NCBI RefSeq assembly: GCF_006265165.1
Contig: NZ_VDCH01000019.1
Coordinates: 1 to 47,076, forward strand
DNA from: Chlorobaculum thiosulfatiphilum
GTDB taxonomy: Bacteria; Bacteroidota; Chlorobiia; Chlorobiales; Chlorobiaceae
Direction of reading: 5' to 3'
DNA length: 47,076 nucleotides
Part shown: piece after piece, positions 20,584-29,913 of the stretch
Numbering within the stretch: the stretch's first letter is position 1
How the letters are laid out: the number at the start of each line of letters is the position of its first letter
Position numbers and translations under genes: made by a program
Notes under the pieces: model-generated
What the model saw: the letters and a program-made list of their open reading frames with translations, nothing else
Told to the model about the DNA's origin: nothing
Database searches by the model: none

Positions 20584-20622
20584 GGCCGTATCGTTTGATG
20601 ATTGGTTAAATGAAAAAACGAC

Positions 20623-21372
20623 TCACGCTTTTTTATCGAAAAACGACTTGAACAGATCGATCGGCACCGGGAAGATCGTGGTCGAATTGTTCTCGGTGGC
20701 GATGTCCTGCAAGGTTTGCAGGTAACGCAATTGAAGGGCGATAGGATTCTGCGCGATGATGGCCGCCGCTTCGGAGAGGCGTTGAGCCGCCTGGAACTCG
20801 CCCTCGGCGTTGATAATCTTCGAGCGCCGCTCGCGCTCCGCCTCGGCCTGCTTGGCCATCGCGCGTCGCATCTCTTCGGGCAGGTCGATATCTTTGACCT
20901 CGACCTTGCTCACCTTGACGCCCCACGGCTCGGTGTCCTTGTCGAGAATCGTCTGGATGCGCGCGTTGATCTCGTCGCGCTCGGAGAGAAGACTGTCCAT
21001 CTCACCCTGTCCGCAAACGCTGCGCAAGGTAGTCTGGGCGAGCTGCGAGGTGGCGAAATGGAAATCGGCCACATCGATGATCGCCTTGATCGGGTCGAGC
21101 ACCCGGAAATAGACCACGGCGCTCACCTTGACAGACACGTTGTCGCGCGTGATGATGTCCTGCGAAGGCACGTCGAGCGTCACCGTCCGCAAGTCAACCC
21201 GCACCATCCGGTCGATGTAGGGAATCAAAATGATCAGTCCCGGCCCTTTGGCTCCGATAATCCGGCCAAGCCGGAAAATCACCCCTCGCTCGTATTCGGA
21301 CAGAATTTTGACGGCGGAGACAAAAAACGCCACCGCAAGCACCAGCACCACCAGAATATTAATTGAAATCAT
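20623..21372 (-). CDS. SPFH/stomatin-like membrane protein
   Basis: A 249-residue stomatin-type protein: one N-terminal membrane anchor (1-22), an SPFH/band-7 domain ([49 protein letters not shown]) and a charged coiled-coil tail ([18 protein letters not shown]). I chose ATG 21372 because GGAG sits 6 bp before it; the longer ORF upstream lies in nfeD. It is separated from nfeD by 2 bp. Stomatin and NfeD form a known operon pair in which the NfeD protease can cleave the stomatin, as shown for PH1511 and PH1510 of Pyrococcus. Likely role: membrane microdomain or quality control. Confidence 0.94.
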   Translation of the reverse strand: MISINILVVLVLAVAFFVSAVKILSEYERGVIFRLGRIIGAKGPGLIILIPYIDRMVRVDLRTVTLDVPSQDIITRDNVSVKVSAVVYFRVLDPIKAIIDVADFHFATSQLAQTTLRSVCGQGEMDSLLSERDEINARIQTILDKDTEPWGVKVSKVEVKDIDLPEEMRRAMAKQAEAERERRSKIINAEGEFQAAQRLSEAAAIIAQNPIALQLRYLQTLQDIATENNSTTIFPVPIDLFKSFFDKKA

Positions 21373-21374
21373 CG

Positions 21375-22721
21375 TCACTCCTCGTTTGGTTTTGGTTTCA
21401 CCTTGAGCATCATCCCATCGACCCCTGTCACCATCACCCGTGATCCGGCGGGAATCGAACCATTTGCCGTTGCGTCCCATAGTTCGCCATGCACGAATAC
21501 CTTGCCGATCTTGCCATCTCCGATCGCGCGTTCGACCGTGCCCGTTTCGCCAACCATCCCTTCACTGCCGGAGAGCGCCTTCTTCCGGGTCGTGCGGAGC
21601 ACCACAAAGACAAGTAACAGGACTCCCGCCGAAAATGAAAGAAAAAGCGGCAGAAAAACCCACCAGTCGATGGAGAGGCCAATCTCCGGCTGATTGAACA
21701 CCATCACCGAGCCGATGAAGAGCGCGACCAGCCCGGCGATAGCGAGCGCGCCACTGCTGACGACGAAGATTTCAAGGCCGAAAAAGAGGATGGCGAGCAG
21801 GATGAGCAGAAGGCCGGTCACGTTGACCGACAAGAGCTGCATCGCCCACGCGCCGAGCACGAGGGCAATCGCTCCGGTCACGCCGGGCAAAACCGCGCCG
21901 GGCGTCGTGAGTTCGAAATAGAGTCCGGCGATACCGAGAAGCAGCAGAAAATAGGCGATGTTGGGATCGGCGATGGTCATCATCACCTGTTCGCGGAAGG
22001 TGGGCGAGGCATCACGCACCGTCACGCCCGACGTGCGGATGGTCACGGCTCCGGCGGTGGTCGTCACCGTGCGCCCGTCGAGAAAGGCGAGCAGCGCTTT
22101 GCGATTCGCCGCCACGGTGTCGATGACGCCCGCCGCGAGCGCTTCCGACGCACTCGAGGCGATGCTCTCGCGCACGGCCTGCTCCGCCCATTGGGGGCTG
22201 CGGCCCCGCTTCTGTGCGAGGCTCCGGGCGAAGGCGGCAAGATCGTTCTCGATTTTCTTGCCCATCACGCTCCCCTTCTCGCCGACGCCGCCGCTAATAT
22301 CGACCGGATGCGCCGCGCCTGTCTCGGTGCCCGGAGCCATCACCGCCACATTGGCGGAGAGCAAGAGCAGCGCTCCCGCCGAAGCCGCCTGCGCCCCGGA
22401 CGGCGCAACATAGACCACCACCGGCACACGCGAGGCCATCACCCCCTGCACCATCTGGCGCAGAGACGCAACCAGCCCGCCCGGCGTATCGAGTTCGACC
22501 AGCAGCAACTCGTCGCCCGACCGGTTCGCCTCGTTGAGTACGCGAAGAAAATACGCCGCGCTGCCGGGATTGACGCTCCCCGTCAGCGACATGGTTCGGA
22601 TTCCCGCCGATTCAACGCGAACAGGAACGAACGCCATGCAGACCAACAAAGCGATCATTCGCATCACGCCTATTTTCAGGAACCCGCTCATTATTGTCTG
22701 AATCATGCTGAAGACACTCAA
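21375..22721 (-). CDS. NfeD-type membrane serine protease
   Basis: A 448-residue long-form NfeD protein. A signal/anchor segment (about 15-38) precedes a ClpP-like protease domain whose catalytic dyad is probably S114 (AASAG) and K155 (MGKK), 41 residues apart as in Pyrococcus PH1510 (S97, K138). Four to five membrane segments (about 262-385) and a C-terminal OB-fold NfeD domain ([12 protein letters not shown] ... [10 protein letters not shown]) follow. Several ATGs occur at the N-terminus, so the exact start is uncertain. It is translationally close to the SPFH gene. Confidence 0.94.
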   Translation of the reverse strand: MSVFSMIQTIMSGFLKIGVMRMIALLVCMAFVPVRVESAGIRTMSLTGSVNPGSAAYFLRVLNEANRSGDELLLVELDTPGGLVASLRQMVQGVMASRVPVVVYVAPSGAQAASAGALLLLSANVAVMAPGTETGAAHPVDISGGVGEKGSVMGKKIENDLAAFARSLAQKRGRSPQWAEQAVRESIASSASEALAAGVIDTVAANRKALLAFLDGRTVTTTAGAVTIRTSGVTVRDASPTFREQVMMTIADPNIAYFLLLLGIAGLYFELTTPGAVLPGVTGAIALVLGAWAMQLLSVNVTGLLLILLAILFFGLEIFVVSSGALAIAGLVALFIGSVMVFNQPEIGLSIDWWVFLPLFLSFSAGVLLLVFVVLRTTRKKALSGSEGMVGETGTVERAIGDGKIGKVFVHGELWDATANGSIPAGSRVMVTGVDGMMLKVKPKPNEE

Positions 22722-22795
22722 TTGACTGCTACATCATCAATCATAACAATAACAAATCAAACAGGATAGTTCCTCTGAACCGGCGTCGGAATGCA

Positions 22796-23509
22796 TCAGC
22801 GTATGACCCGGTAATCGTGAAGGTAAAGATGGATCAGCACTGGTTTGCGCAGCGGATTTCCCTTGAAGCTTCTCGGGGTTACCACTCTTTCGGAAGGATA
22901 CACCAGCCCGTCGGCATTTTCTGAATGACGATGCACAACATTGGCCGCCGTCGCGAGCGGACTGATGATGTCCGCCGTATAATCGTGCTGGGTCAGGAGC
23001 CCGGTTTTGCGATCGAACCGAAACTGCTGCACCCTGCTGTGCGTCGGAATATGATCGGGAAACACAGCTCTGAGCCTCCCCGGTTCAGGTTCACTCCAGT
23101 CGATATCCTCACGCAAAAGCAGGGCTGGAAGCGTAAAGTAGTTCCATGAAGCGTAATTGGCGAAATAGGACATATCGAGATCATCCCAGTAGAACAGTCT
23201 CCGGCCAGCCTTGAAATAACTTCGCGCATTCCGGCGTTCTTCGATAACCTGGCCCTGAGCATTTTCAAGTCGCACATCACCGCCATCAAGCACTCCAGTG
23301 ATACCGGGGTCACGACCAATCGGGACGAACCGGCAATAGGGCCGGTGAGCATCCATGGTCATTTTCGAATGGCTGAAATAGGGCCGCCTTTTCAGGATGA
23401 ACGCAAGTCCCGAGGCGCTGACGATCGTTTCAACCGATACTGCGTTCCTCCACAATTCGATCCCGTCATAAGCGGCAATAGCTTTTGCAGCAGTTTCAGA
23501 AAGCTTCAT
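22796..23509 (-). CDS. Hypothetical protein, 237 residues
   Basis: I do not recognise the family with certainty. The protein has no signal peptide or membrane segment. It is rich in aromatic residues in the centre (YFANYASWNYFTLPALL) and has a later part that reads like paired beta strands (RFDRKTGLLTQHDYTADII ... VYPSERVVTPRS), reminiscent of LolA-like or DUF6920-like beta-rich proteins. It stands alone: 74 bp from nfeD downstream and about 200 bp from the hydrolase gene. Start ATG 23509 is the only good one. A cytoplasmic location is inferred from the lack of a signal. Confidence 0.7.
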   Translation of the reverse strand: MKLSETAAKAIAAYDGIELWRNAVSVETIVSASGLAFILKRRPYFSHSKMTMDAHRPYCRFVPIGRDPGITGVLDGGDVRLENAQGQVIEERRNARSYFKAGRRLFYWDDLDMSYFANYASWNYFTLPALLLREDIDWSEPEPGRLRAVFPDHIPTHSRVQQFRFDRKTGLLTQHDYTADIISPLATAANVVHRHSENADGLVYPSERVVTPRSFKGNPLRKPVLIHLYLHDYRVIR

Positions 23510-23714
23510 GGGAATAAGACTTGCATTGAAAAGATCAGGAGAGTTTATCTCAAATCATACTTTCGTCGCACTTGATGCCCATATGCCTGCTAAACAACAA
23601 GTCATCACAAAGTGTTCAATGACATAACACTCCACGTCATTTCCTGTGCTGTCTTACAATCGAAATCCAGATCGAAACCGAACTTCATTTGTCAAAAACG
23701 ACAAAAAAAACGCT
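23510..23714. other. 205-bp spacer
   Basis: AT-rich sequence between two minus-strand genes. It probably carries the promoter of the hypothetical gene to its left. I see no repeat, RNA or terminator that I can support. Confidence 0.4.
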
Positions 23715-24632
23715 TCACCCGATTTTCTCGAAATCCGCTATCGCCTGCATCATCTCCGGGAAGAGCGGATTTCGGGGTTCCAGCTCTTTGCCGTCATTGC
23801 TGACAACCGGCCTTTCGAGCACGACGCTGGCGTGTGGCACGCCGAGATTTTTCGCGATTTTGAAAACGCTGAATCGCTCCGGATCGGAGACATTCCGCAA
23901 CGTCTCGATACCGGCGATGTCCGCGGTTTCATCGGATTCGGAGTGCGCCGCGAACACTTTTTCGGGGAAGGGAAATCGCGGGTCGAACAGGTCGATGATG
24001 GTGTCGGTCTCCTTGATGAGCCGGGCAAGCTGCGACGCGCCATCCATATCCACAAAGCTGTAACGGTAGGGATTGTCGCCGATCAGCGGGCTGTTGAAAT
24101 CGAGCAGGTCGGCCAGAAAGGTGAGCAGCAGTTTCTCCTTCAGCTCGCCGACCAGGCCGAACGGGCCGCCCGCAAGATCGAGCGCCGCCGAAAAGAGGTA
24201 GAGCGCTCCCTGGATTTTCGGGTTGATCGCCGCCATGTATAACCCCAGCGCGCCGCCGGTGGAGAGGCCGCCGATTGAAACCTCGCTCGCTTTCGCCGAG
24301 GCCGTATTGATGGCGAAGCTGACGTTCGATTTCCACTCTTCGAGTTCGACCCCCTCCATGCCGTTCGGCTCTTTCAGGCCGTGGCAGTGCAGCAACGGCA
24401 TATAGACGTTATAGCCGAGACGCTTGAAAAAATAGTCGCCAATCGCCGTCATGAACCAGGGAGAGTCGGAAAGCCCGTGCACCAGCACAATCGCTTTTTT
24501 CGGCGGTTCCGGATGCTCCATGATTCGCGGCTGGCAGCCGTCGCGCACCGCTTCCGGAGAGAAATAGCCGAAGCGGTCATAATAGCCGAGCCACTCATTC
24601 TCGCGCGTCGGAGTTGAAAACTGACTGCTCAT
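23715..24632 (-). CDS. Alpha/beta hydrolase (carboxylesterase/lipase-like)
   Basis: A 305-residue alpha/beta hydrolase. The oxyanion loop is VHGLSDSP (51-58), and the nucleophile elbow is GLSTG with S124 (IGGLSTGGALGLYMAAI). A candidate acid is in AAHSESDETAD and the candidate histidine in LGVPHASVVL. The motif HCHGLKEP after the first strands recalls Est30-like carboxylesterases and monoacylglycerol lipases. No signal peptide, so cytoplasmic. Natural substrate unknown. The decayed gene lies 148 bp upstream. Confidence 0.88.
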   Translation of the reverse strand: MSSQFSTPTRENEWLGYYDRFGYFSPEAVRDGCQPRIMEHPEPPKKAIVLVHGLSDSPWFMTAIGDYFFKRLGYNVYMPLLHCHGLKEPNGMEGVELEEWKSNVSFAINTASAKASEVSIGGLSTGGALGLYMAAINPKIQGALYLFSAALDLAGGPFGLVGELKEKLLLTFLADLLDFNSPLIGDNPYRYSFVDMDGASQLARLIKETDTIIDLFDPRFPFPEKVFAAHSESDETADIAGIETLRNVSDPERFSVFKIAKNLGVPHASVVLERPVVSNDGKELEPRNPLFPEMMQAIADFEKIG

Positions 24633-24780
24633 GTTGTCTCCCGTTTTGACTGTTGAAGCGAGTCACGTGCTTTTCACGAAATATATTCCAAAGAACTTTG
24701 CGGAACAAAAAACAGGCAGTCACTCCGAGGGTAACGAAACCGGACGCTATGGCAAGGCGCGGTCCGGGCAACAGCGAAAC

Positions 24781-25460
24781 TCAGCGCTTCCGGGCGGGAA
24801 AGCGACGTTTCATGAACGATTTCGACTTGAGATCGTAGATTTCAAACCCGCTTCCGTCAAAAAAAACCGGCCATAGGCGTTGACCGCCCACGAAAGATTG
24901 CTCGAGCGCTTTTCGCGCCACACCACCTCGCCCTGCTTGTCGAGCAGCACGAACGCCATGTTGCCGGCGCCGTACTTCGAGGTGGCCGCGAGCACATACT
25001 CACCTTTGGCGCTCACCCTGACGTCAACGTACATGAGCGGATGCGGGAAGTAGTATTTCTCGCCATCCTCCGGCGTTGCAAGCCCCTCTCTCTGGAGCTG
25101 CACCTCGTAAATCCCGGCTTTTGCATCACCCTCCGGATCGGCGGAACTCCGTTTCCAGCCAACGGGCAGCAGACAGGAAAAAAGGTCTGGCCCGGCAATG
25201 AACTTCTCAAATGGCTCCGGACGGGCTTCCTTGGCCTTGGGAAAGTCTGGCACGGCGTCCTTCAATGCGGTCGGCCGATAGTAGTCACTCATGTCAGCGT
25301 ACGGACGCGGCGAATAAACGGGGTTGGCAATCGCATAAGTATAGTGACCTGAAATGCCGAAATCCTGCTTCAAGTCATAGGCGATGACCGCTCCATCCTC
25401 GACGATCGCCTTGCACTCGTCGGGCGTTTTGCGGACAATCGTCAACTCGTAGTGCGGCAC
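24781..25460 (-). pseudogene. Decayed hypothetical gene with frameshift at T8
   Basis: The main frame (from about 25460) encodes a globular, probably extracytoplasmic protein (HYELTIVRKTPDECKAIV ... SAKGEYVLAATSKYG ... LLDKQGEVVWRE). At the run of eight T (coding strand; 24859-24866) it slips into a low-quality end. One extra T gives FFDGSGFEIYDLKSKSF and an arginine-rich end stopping at 24781, a far better continuation. At the 5' end the frame is closed by an in-frame TAG 24 bp before the only start (GTG), and no signal peptide can be assembled. Both ends are damaged, so I call it a pseudogene of unknown function. Confidence 0.6.
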
Positions 25461-25711
25461 GAGATCGGTGAGGCCCGGCGTTTTCTACAGTACGACCCGC
25501 CAGCGCAGAGCCTCCACACCAATCCGCCGCCACCATTGCCCTGACAGAGCCTGGATCGTGGCGACGAAAGCCAAAGATTCGTAACCGTATAAAAGCCGCG
25601 ACGCCCGGAAATCTCTGACAATCTTCCGGGCATTGTGCATTTCAGCAGGATGGTGTTGACCACGAAAAACTGACCTCGTCAATAATATTTTTGATTTTTC
25701 GGAATTATAAG

Positions 25712-25739
25712 TTGCACAATCCGAATATTCTCTTAGATT
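25712..25739 (+). promoter_or_regulatory. Putative promoter of tRNA-fMet
   Basis: TTGCAC (25712-25717) and TAGATT (25734-25739) are 16 bp apart, the latter 14 bp before the mature tRNA 5' end. The surroundings are AT-rich. Match to the sigma-70 consensus is fair only. Confidence 0.4.
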
Positions 25740-25753
25740 AAGAGCCATAACAT

Positions 25754-25826
<73 letters not shown>

Positions 25827-25828
25827 CT

Positions 25829-25870
25829 AAAAAAAAGCCGTCCAAGTTAGTATAGGGCGGCTTTTTTTTT
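25829..25870 (+). terminator. Terminator after tRNA-fMet
   Basis: AAGCCGTCC pairs with GGGCGGCTT (one G-T pair) around an 11-base loop, followed by nine T residues. It ends the tRNA transcript. Confidence 0.9.
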
Positions 25871-26055
25871 GCCGCTCTCCCCCTTCCCCATGCGCAAGCT
25901 TCCTGATTTTAACCGTTCATCGTTTTGAGATCGGCGGCACCGTGACGCGATGACCACTCGTTGCTGTCACGGTGCATCGAAACGATTCTCGCCTTATTGC
26001 TGTTTTTTTTGACAGATTTACATCGTTACACCATTCACCATATTTCGACAAAACC

Positions 26056-26751
26056 ATGTTTTATTTCGATCCCTCATATTTTCTCTTCGCGCTTCCACCG
26101 CTGCTGCTTGGCCTCTGGGCGCAGTTCAAGGTAAAATCGACATTCAAAAAATATTCGCAAGTGGCGACACAAAGCGGCGTTACTGGCGCTGAAGCCGCCA
26201 TTCGGCTGCTCCAGCGAGGCGGCCTCGGCAATGTAAGCGTCGAGATGACCAGCGGAATGCTGTCGGACCATTACGACCCGCGCGGCAAGGTGCTGCGGCT
26301 CAGCGAGGAGGTTTACCGCCTGCCGAGCATCGCATCGGTTGGCGTGGCCGCCCATGAGGCCGGTCACGCCTTGCAAGACAAGGTGAACTACTCGCCGCTC
26401 GCCATCCGCTCGGCGATGGTGCCGGTGGTCTCTATCGGCAGCAATCTCGGGCCGATCCTCTTCATGATCGGCCTGTTCATGCACGGCGTCCTTGGAAGCT
26501 CGCTGGCGTGGGCGGGAATCATCCTGTTTGGCGGCACGGCGCTGTTCGCGCTGGTAACGCTGCCCGTCGAGTTCGACGCCAGCCGCCGCGCCAAGGAGCT
26601 GCTGGTTTCGCAGGGCATCGTCTCACCGCGCGAAATGGCGGGAGTCAACGCCGTGCTCGACGCCGCAGCCCTGACCTACGTAGCCGCCGCCGCTCAAGCA
26701 ATCATGCAGTTGCTCTACTACGTCACGCTGATGAACCGCCGGAATAATTGA
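26056..26751 (+). CDS. YugP-type neutral zinc metallopeptidase
   Basis: A 231-residue membrane metallopeptidase of the YugP/DUF2268-like zinc peptidase group. It has an N-terminal membrane segment (FLFALPPLLLGLWAQF), the zinc motif AAHEAGHALQ (HExxH), and two more hydrophobic stretches (about 137-165 and 167-185). Start ATG 26056 (MFYFDPSYFLF) fits the family; the longer ORF upstream is spurious. It is monocistronic between the tRNA terminator and a terminator shared with thioredoxin. The substrate is unknown. Confidence 0.92.
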   Translation: MFYFDPSYFLFALPPLLLGLWAQFKVKSTFKKYSQVATQSGVTGAEAAIRLLQRGGLGNVSVEMTSGMLSDHYDPRGKVLRLSEEVYRLPSIASVGVAAHEAGHALQDKVNYSPLAIRSAMVPVVSIGSNLGPILFMIGLFMHGVLGSSLAWAGIILFGGTALFALVTLPVEFDASRRAKELLVSQGIVSPREMAGVNAVLDAAALTYVAAAAQAIMQLLYYVTLMNRRNN

Positions 26752-26757
26752 GCGTTG

Positions 26758-26797
26758 AAAAAACAAGGCGGCCACAATGAGCCGCCCTCTTTGTTTG
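26758..26797. terminator. Bidirectional terminator between yugP-like gene and thioredoxin
   Basis: AACAA-GGCGGC pairs with GCCGCC-(CTC)-TTTGTT around CACAATGA; A-rich and T-rich flanks serve both directions. The GGCGGCCACA core is close to the palindromic repeats at 20058 and 29142 but lacks the CTACAG tail. Confidence 0.8.
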
Positions 26798-26817
26798 TGA
26801 TCAAAAAGCTACCGAAC

Positions 26818-27123
26818 TCACCCAACAACCTTCAGCACCTCCTTGCGAATTTGCTGATACGGCAAAGCACCCGAGGTGCGCCACTTGAGCTGGCCGCCGA
26901 CGAAAAGCATCAGCGCCGGTATGCCCTGAACCTCAAATTTTGCCGCCGCGTCGGGCTGCCGGTCAACGTTGACCTTCACCACGGTCAGCCGTCCCTTGAA
27001 CTCGCTGGCAAGCTGTTTGACCGCCGGGGCCACCATTTTGCACGGGCCGCACCAGTCAGCCCAGAAATCGATGAATACGGGAAGTTCGCTGCTCCTGATG
27101 AGATCGTCAAGTGTTTGAGCCAT
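26818..27123 (-). CDS. trxA: Thioredoxin
   Basis: A 101-residue classical thioredoxin: FWADWCGPC with redox C25 and C28, the buried acid in VFIDFWA, and the cis-proline GIPAL. No signal peptide, so a cytoplasmic disulfide reductase. Start ATG 27123. It is monocistronic, converging with the yugP-like gene and divergent from ptpS across a 315-bp spacer. Whether it is the main thioredoxin of the cell cannot be told from this window. Confidence 0.95.
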   Translation of the reverse strand: MAQTLDDLIRSSELPVFIDFWADWCGPCKMVAPAVKQLASEFKGRLTVVKVNVDRQPDAAAKFEVQGIPALMLFVGGQLKWRTSGALPYQQIRKEVLKVVG

Positions 27124-27438
27124 AGGGGTGCCATTTGTTTGTTGTGTGAAATCTACGGAAAACCGCCATCACGCCGGGTGACCTGAATTGCCTGAACCCG
27201 ATAAAAAATTCCAGCTCTGGCGTTTTCTGTCATAAAAACAGGACTCGACCGTTTACCGTTTCATTTCTGGCCCCGGATGTTGTATCGTTGTCACCAATCG
27301 CAGAATCGCACGGAAGTTATGGGCGGCAGTGGCTGAAACTTATAACCGGCAGGCCGGGTTTATCTGGAAATTCACATCACATCTCCGCCATCCGGCAAGC
27401 GCTGGCAGGCGGTCAATGAAAAATCAGCGATACCGTCG
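27124..27438. other. Divergent promoter region trxA/ptpS
   Basis: A 315-bp region between two divergently transcribed genes, expected to hold both promoters. A weak hairpin CCGCC/GGCGG lies at about 27391-27415, near the ptpS start. I see no convincing small ORF or known riboswitch. Confidence 0.45.
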
Positions 27439-27832
27439 ATGAACGACATACTCGAAAAGCCGAGAAAAATTTACGTTACACGCCAAATCGAGTTCAATGC
27501 CGCCCACCGTCTGTTCAATCCGGAACTATCGGATGAGGAGAACCGGCGGCTCTACGGCAAATGCTCCGGAGCGTTTGGACATGGCCACAACTATCTGCTT
27601 GAAATCACCTTGTCGGGCATCATCGACCGGAAAACCGGCTACCTGTTCGATCTCAAGGAGCTGAAAAAAATTCTCGAAGAACAGATCGTGGCGCGCTTCG
27701 ACCACCGGCATCTGAACCATGAGGTCAGCGAACTCGCGGGCCATGTGCCGACTACGGAAATTCTTGCCGTCACCGTCTGGGAGATTCTCGAATCCCAACT
27801 GGAAACCATTACCAAAAAGGAGGTTAGACTCC

Positions 27833-28522
<690 letters not shown>

Positions 28523-28554
28523 CCGCGCGTCGGCAAACCTTCACGCAAAACGGC

Positions 28555-28600
28555 AAGGCTTGCGACTCTTTCCGGCAATCGACGGAGAGTCGCAAGCCTT
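28555..28600. terminator. Long perfect hairpin between folE and hupD
   Basis: AAGGCTTGCGACTCT (28555-28569) pairs perfectly over 15 bp with 28586-28600 around a 16-base loop. It lies between the convergent ends of folE and hupD, its last base touching the hupD stop codon. No long U-tract follows, so termination efficiency is unsure. Confidence 0.7.
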
Positions 28601-29067
28601 CACTGTTCCAGCCACTCCCGCAGTACTTCGCTCCCCATTTCGACTGCCCGAGCCAGATGGCCGCGCATCGGCTCGCTCAGGCCATTGCCGAGGCCGAGGT
28701 CGTGAGGCGGAGCGCCGATGAGCACGATCTCCGACGGTTCGCGACCATGCAGCCGGGCCACGGCAAGCAGTTCGCTCAGTCCCATCTGGTGAGCCGACAT
28801 TTTGCGGTGGATGAACGCCGGAAGTTCTTCTTTACGATAGAGATAGACCTTCGGCTCGAACTCGGTGGGAATGATCGAGTCGAAGACCATGAGCGCGTCG
28901 CACGACTCGAAATAATCGAGCAGGTACAGCCCTTGCGTTCCGCCATCGACGAACTGCACATGTTCAGGCCAATCGCCGGAAGCCTCAAGCGCCCGAACCG
29001 TTTCCACGCCGAAACCTTCATCGCCGAAGAGAATATTGCCAAGACCGACTACGTTGATTTTGTTCAA
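28600..29067 (-). CDS. hupD: Hydrogenase maturation protease
   Basis: A 155-residue endopeptidase that removes the C-terminal extension of the hydrogenase large subunit after nickel insertion. The nickel-sensing ligands of HupD/HyaD are intact: E17 (GDEGFG), D63 (VFDSI) and H93 (SAHQMG). It begins with TTG at 29067 because an in-frame TAG lies five codons upstream and VVGLGNILFGDEG needs only six residues before it. No Shine-Dalgarno sequence is visible, and a mosaic of repeats begins about 25 bp upstream. It is the last gene of hupSLCD. Confidence 0.93.
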   Translation of the reverse strand: MNKINVVGLGNILFGDEGFGVETVRALEASGDWPEHVQFVDGGTQGLYLLDYFESCDALMVFDSIIPTEFEPKVYLYRKEELPAFIHRKMSAHQMGLSELLAVARLHGREPSEIVLIGAPPHDLGLGNGLSEPMRGHLARAVEMGSEVLREWLEQ

Positions 29068-29091
29068 GAAAGAGAAAGGCTAAAAGATTAT

Positions 29092-29127
29092 GGGACTCTT
29101 GGGACAAGTGGGACAGTTGGGACTTAT
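29092..29127. repeat. Four tandem 9-bp GGGAC repeats
   Basis: Four consecutive units GGGACTCTT, GGGACAAGT, GGGACAGTT and GGGACTTAT, each exactly 9 bp, sit 25 bp upstream of the hupD start. They are followed by the palindromic repeat at 29142 and ATTCAT-type repeats. Confidence 0.85.
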
Positions 29128-29141
29128 AGGAATAACGCCGA

Positions 29142-29212
29142 GGGCGGCCATGAGAGCCGCCCCTACAGCCAATGCACCACTCTTCAATTCATCATTCATA
29201 ATTCATCATTCT
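29142..29212. repeat. Palindromic repeat plus ATTCAT-type repeats
   Basis: GGGCGGC/GCCGCCC (29142-29148, 29156-29162) plus CTACAG, then CAATTCATCATTCATAATTC-like repeats up to the hupC stop. It is the second copy of the composite at 20058-20115. Confidence 0.75.
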
Positions 29213-29214
29213 CC

Positions 29215-29901
29215 TCACGCTGCCGCTTCGTCTTCCACCTTGTGTTTGTAACCGGTGATGATCGAAGAGGTTACGCTGGTGCGATCGACTATGTCGTGGC
29301 GGAAGACGGCATAGAGGTGCATGATCACGTAGAACGGAAAGACCCAGGCGACGATGTGGTGCGCGTAGTGCAGGTTGTAGCTGCTGCCGAAGAGCGGCAG
29401 AATCCAGCCAAACGCCGCGTCGAGAAAGCTGCCGGGACGGTTTTCGGCGTACATGGCCAAGCCCGTCAGGATCATGAAGGTCGAGCCGCAGAAGATGAAG
29501 ATGAAGTTCGCCAGCGCGGCGACCGGGTTGTGAGCGACGTAGTTTGGCTCGTCCTGCCTCAGAAACAGGTACGACTCCACCTGCTCCCTGAACGGCTTGC
29601 CCCACCATCCGGGAGACCACGGCCTGAAACCGGCGAACTTGGCGTACTTGTCGTCCGAAAGCAGCGCGTAGTACATGCGGTACAGAAAGTTGCCGATGAA
29701 GACGAAGGCCACGCAGTAGTGGACGTAGCGCCACATCACGAAGTTGTGCTGCCACACCGCTTCGCCGAGCGGCGGATTGATGACAGGCGAGGCGATGTAC
29801 AGGCCGGTGATCATCAGGGCGACGATGCTGAACGCATTGATCCAGTGGTAGAGCCGCACCGGCAGACGCCACACATAGATTTCCTCGATTATTCTGCCCA
29901 T
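29215..29901 (-). CDS. hupC: Ni-Fe hydrogenase cytochrome b subunit
   Basis: A 228-residue membrane di-heme cytochrome b of the HupC/HyaC family. It anchors the periplasmic hydrogenase and passes its electrons to the quinone pool. Four membrane segments are visible with candidate heme histidines in LYHWINAF, YVHYCVAF, NLHYAHHIVAW and MHLYAVFRHD. GGAG lies seven bases before the ATG and the gene is 12 bp after hupL. Its presence marks the enzyme as a quinone-linked uptake hydrogenase. Confidence 0.95.
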   Translation of the reverse strand: MGRIIEEIYVWRLPVRLYHWINAFSIVALMITGLYIASPVINPPLGEAVWQHNFVMWRYVHYCVAFVFIGNFLYRMYYALLSDDKYAKFAGFRPWSPGWWGKPFREQVESYLFLRQDEPNYVAHNPVAALANFIFIFCGSTFMILTGLAMYAENRPGSFLDAAFGWILPLFGSSYNLHYAHHIVAWVFPFYVIMHLYAVFRHDIVDRTSVTSSIITGYKHKVEDEAAA

Positions 29902-29913
29902 GTAAATCTCCGT

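Noticed and set aside
24631-24876. Plus-strand ORF of 81 codons between the hydrolase and the decayed gene
   Set aside because: Antisense to the restored C-terminus of the decayed gene; no family features.
26009-26037. Promoter with a perfect TTGACA upstream of the yugP-like gene
   Set aside because: TTGACA is present at 26009-26014, but no acceptable -10 hexamer stands at 16-18 bp spacing.
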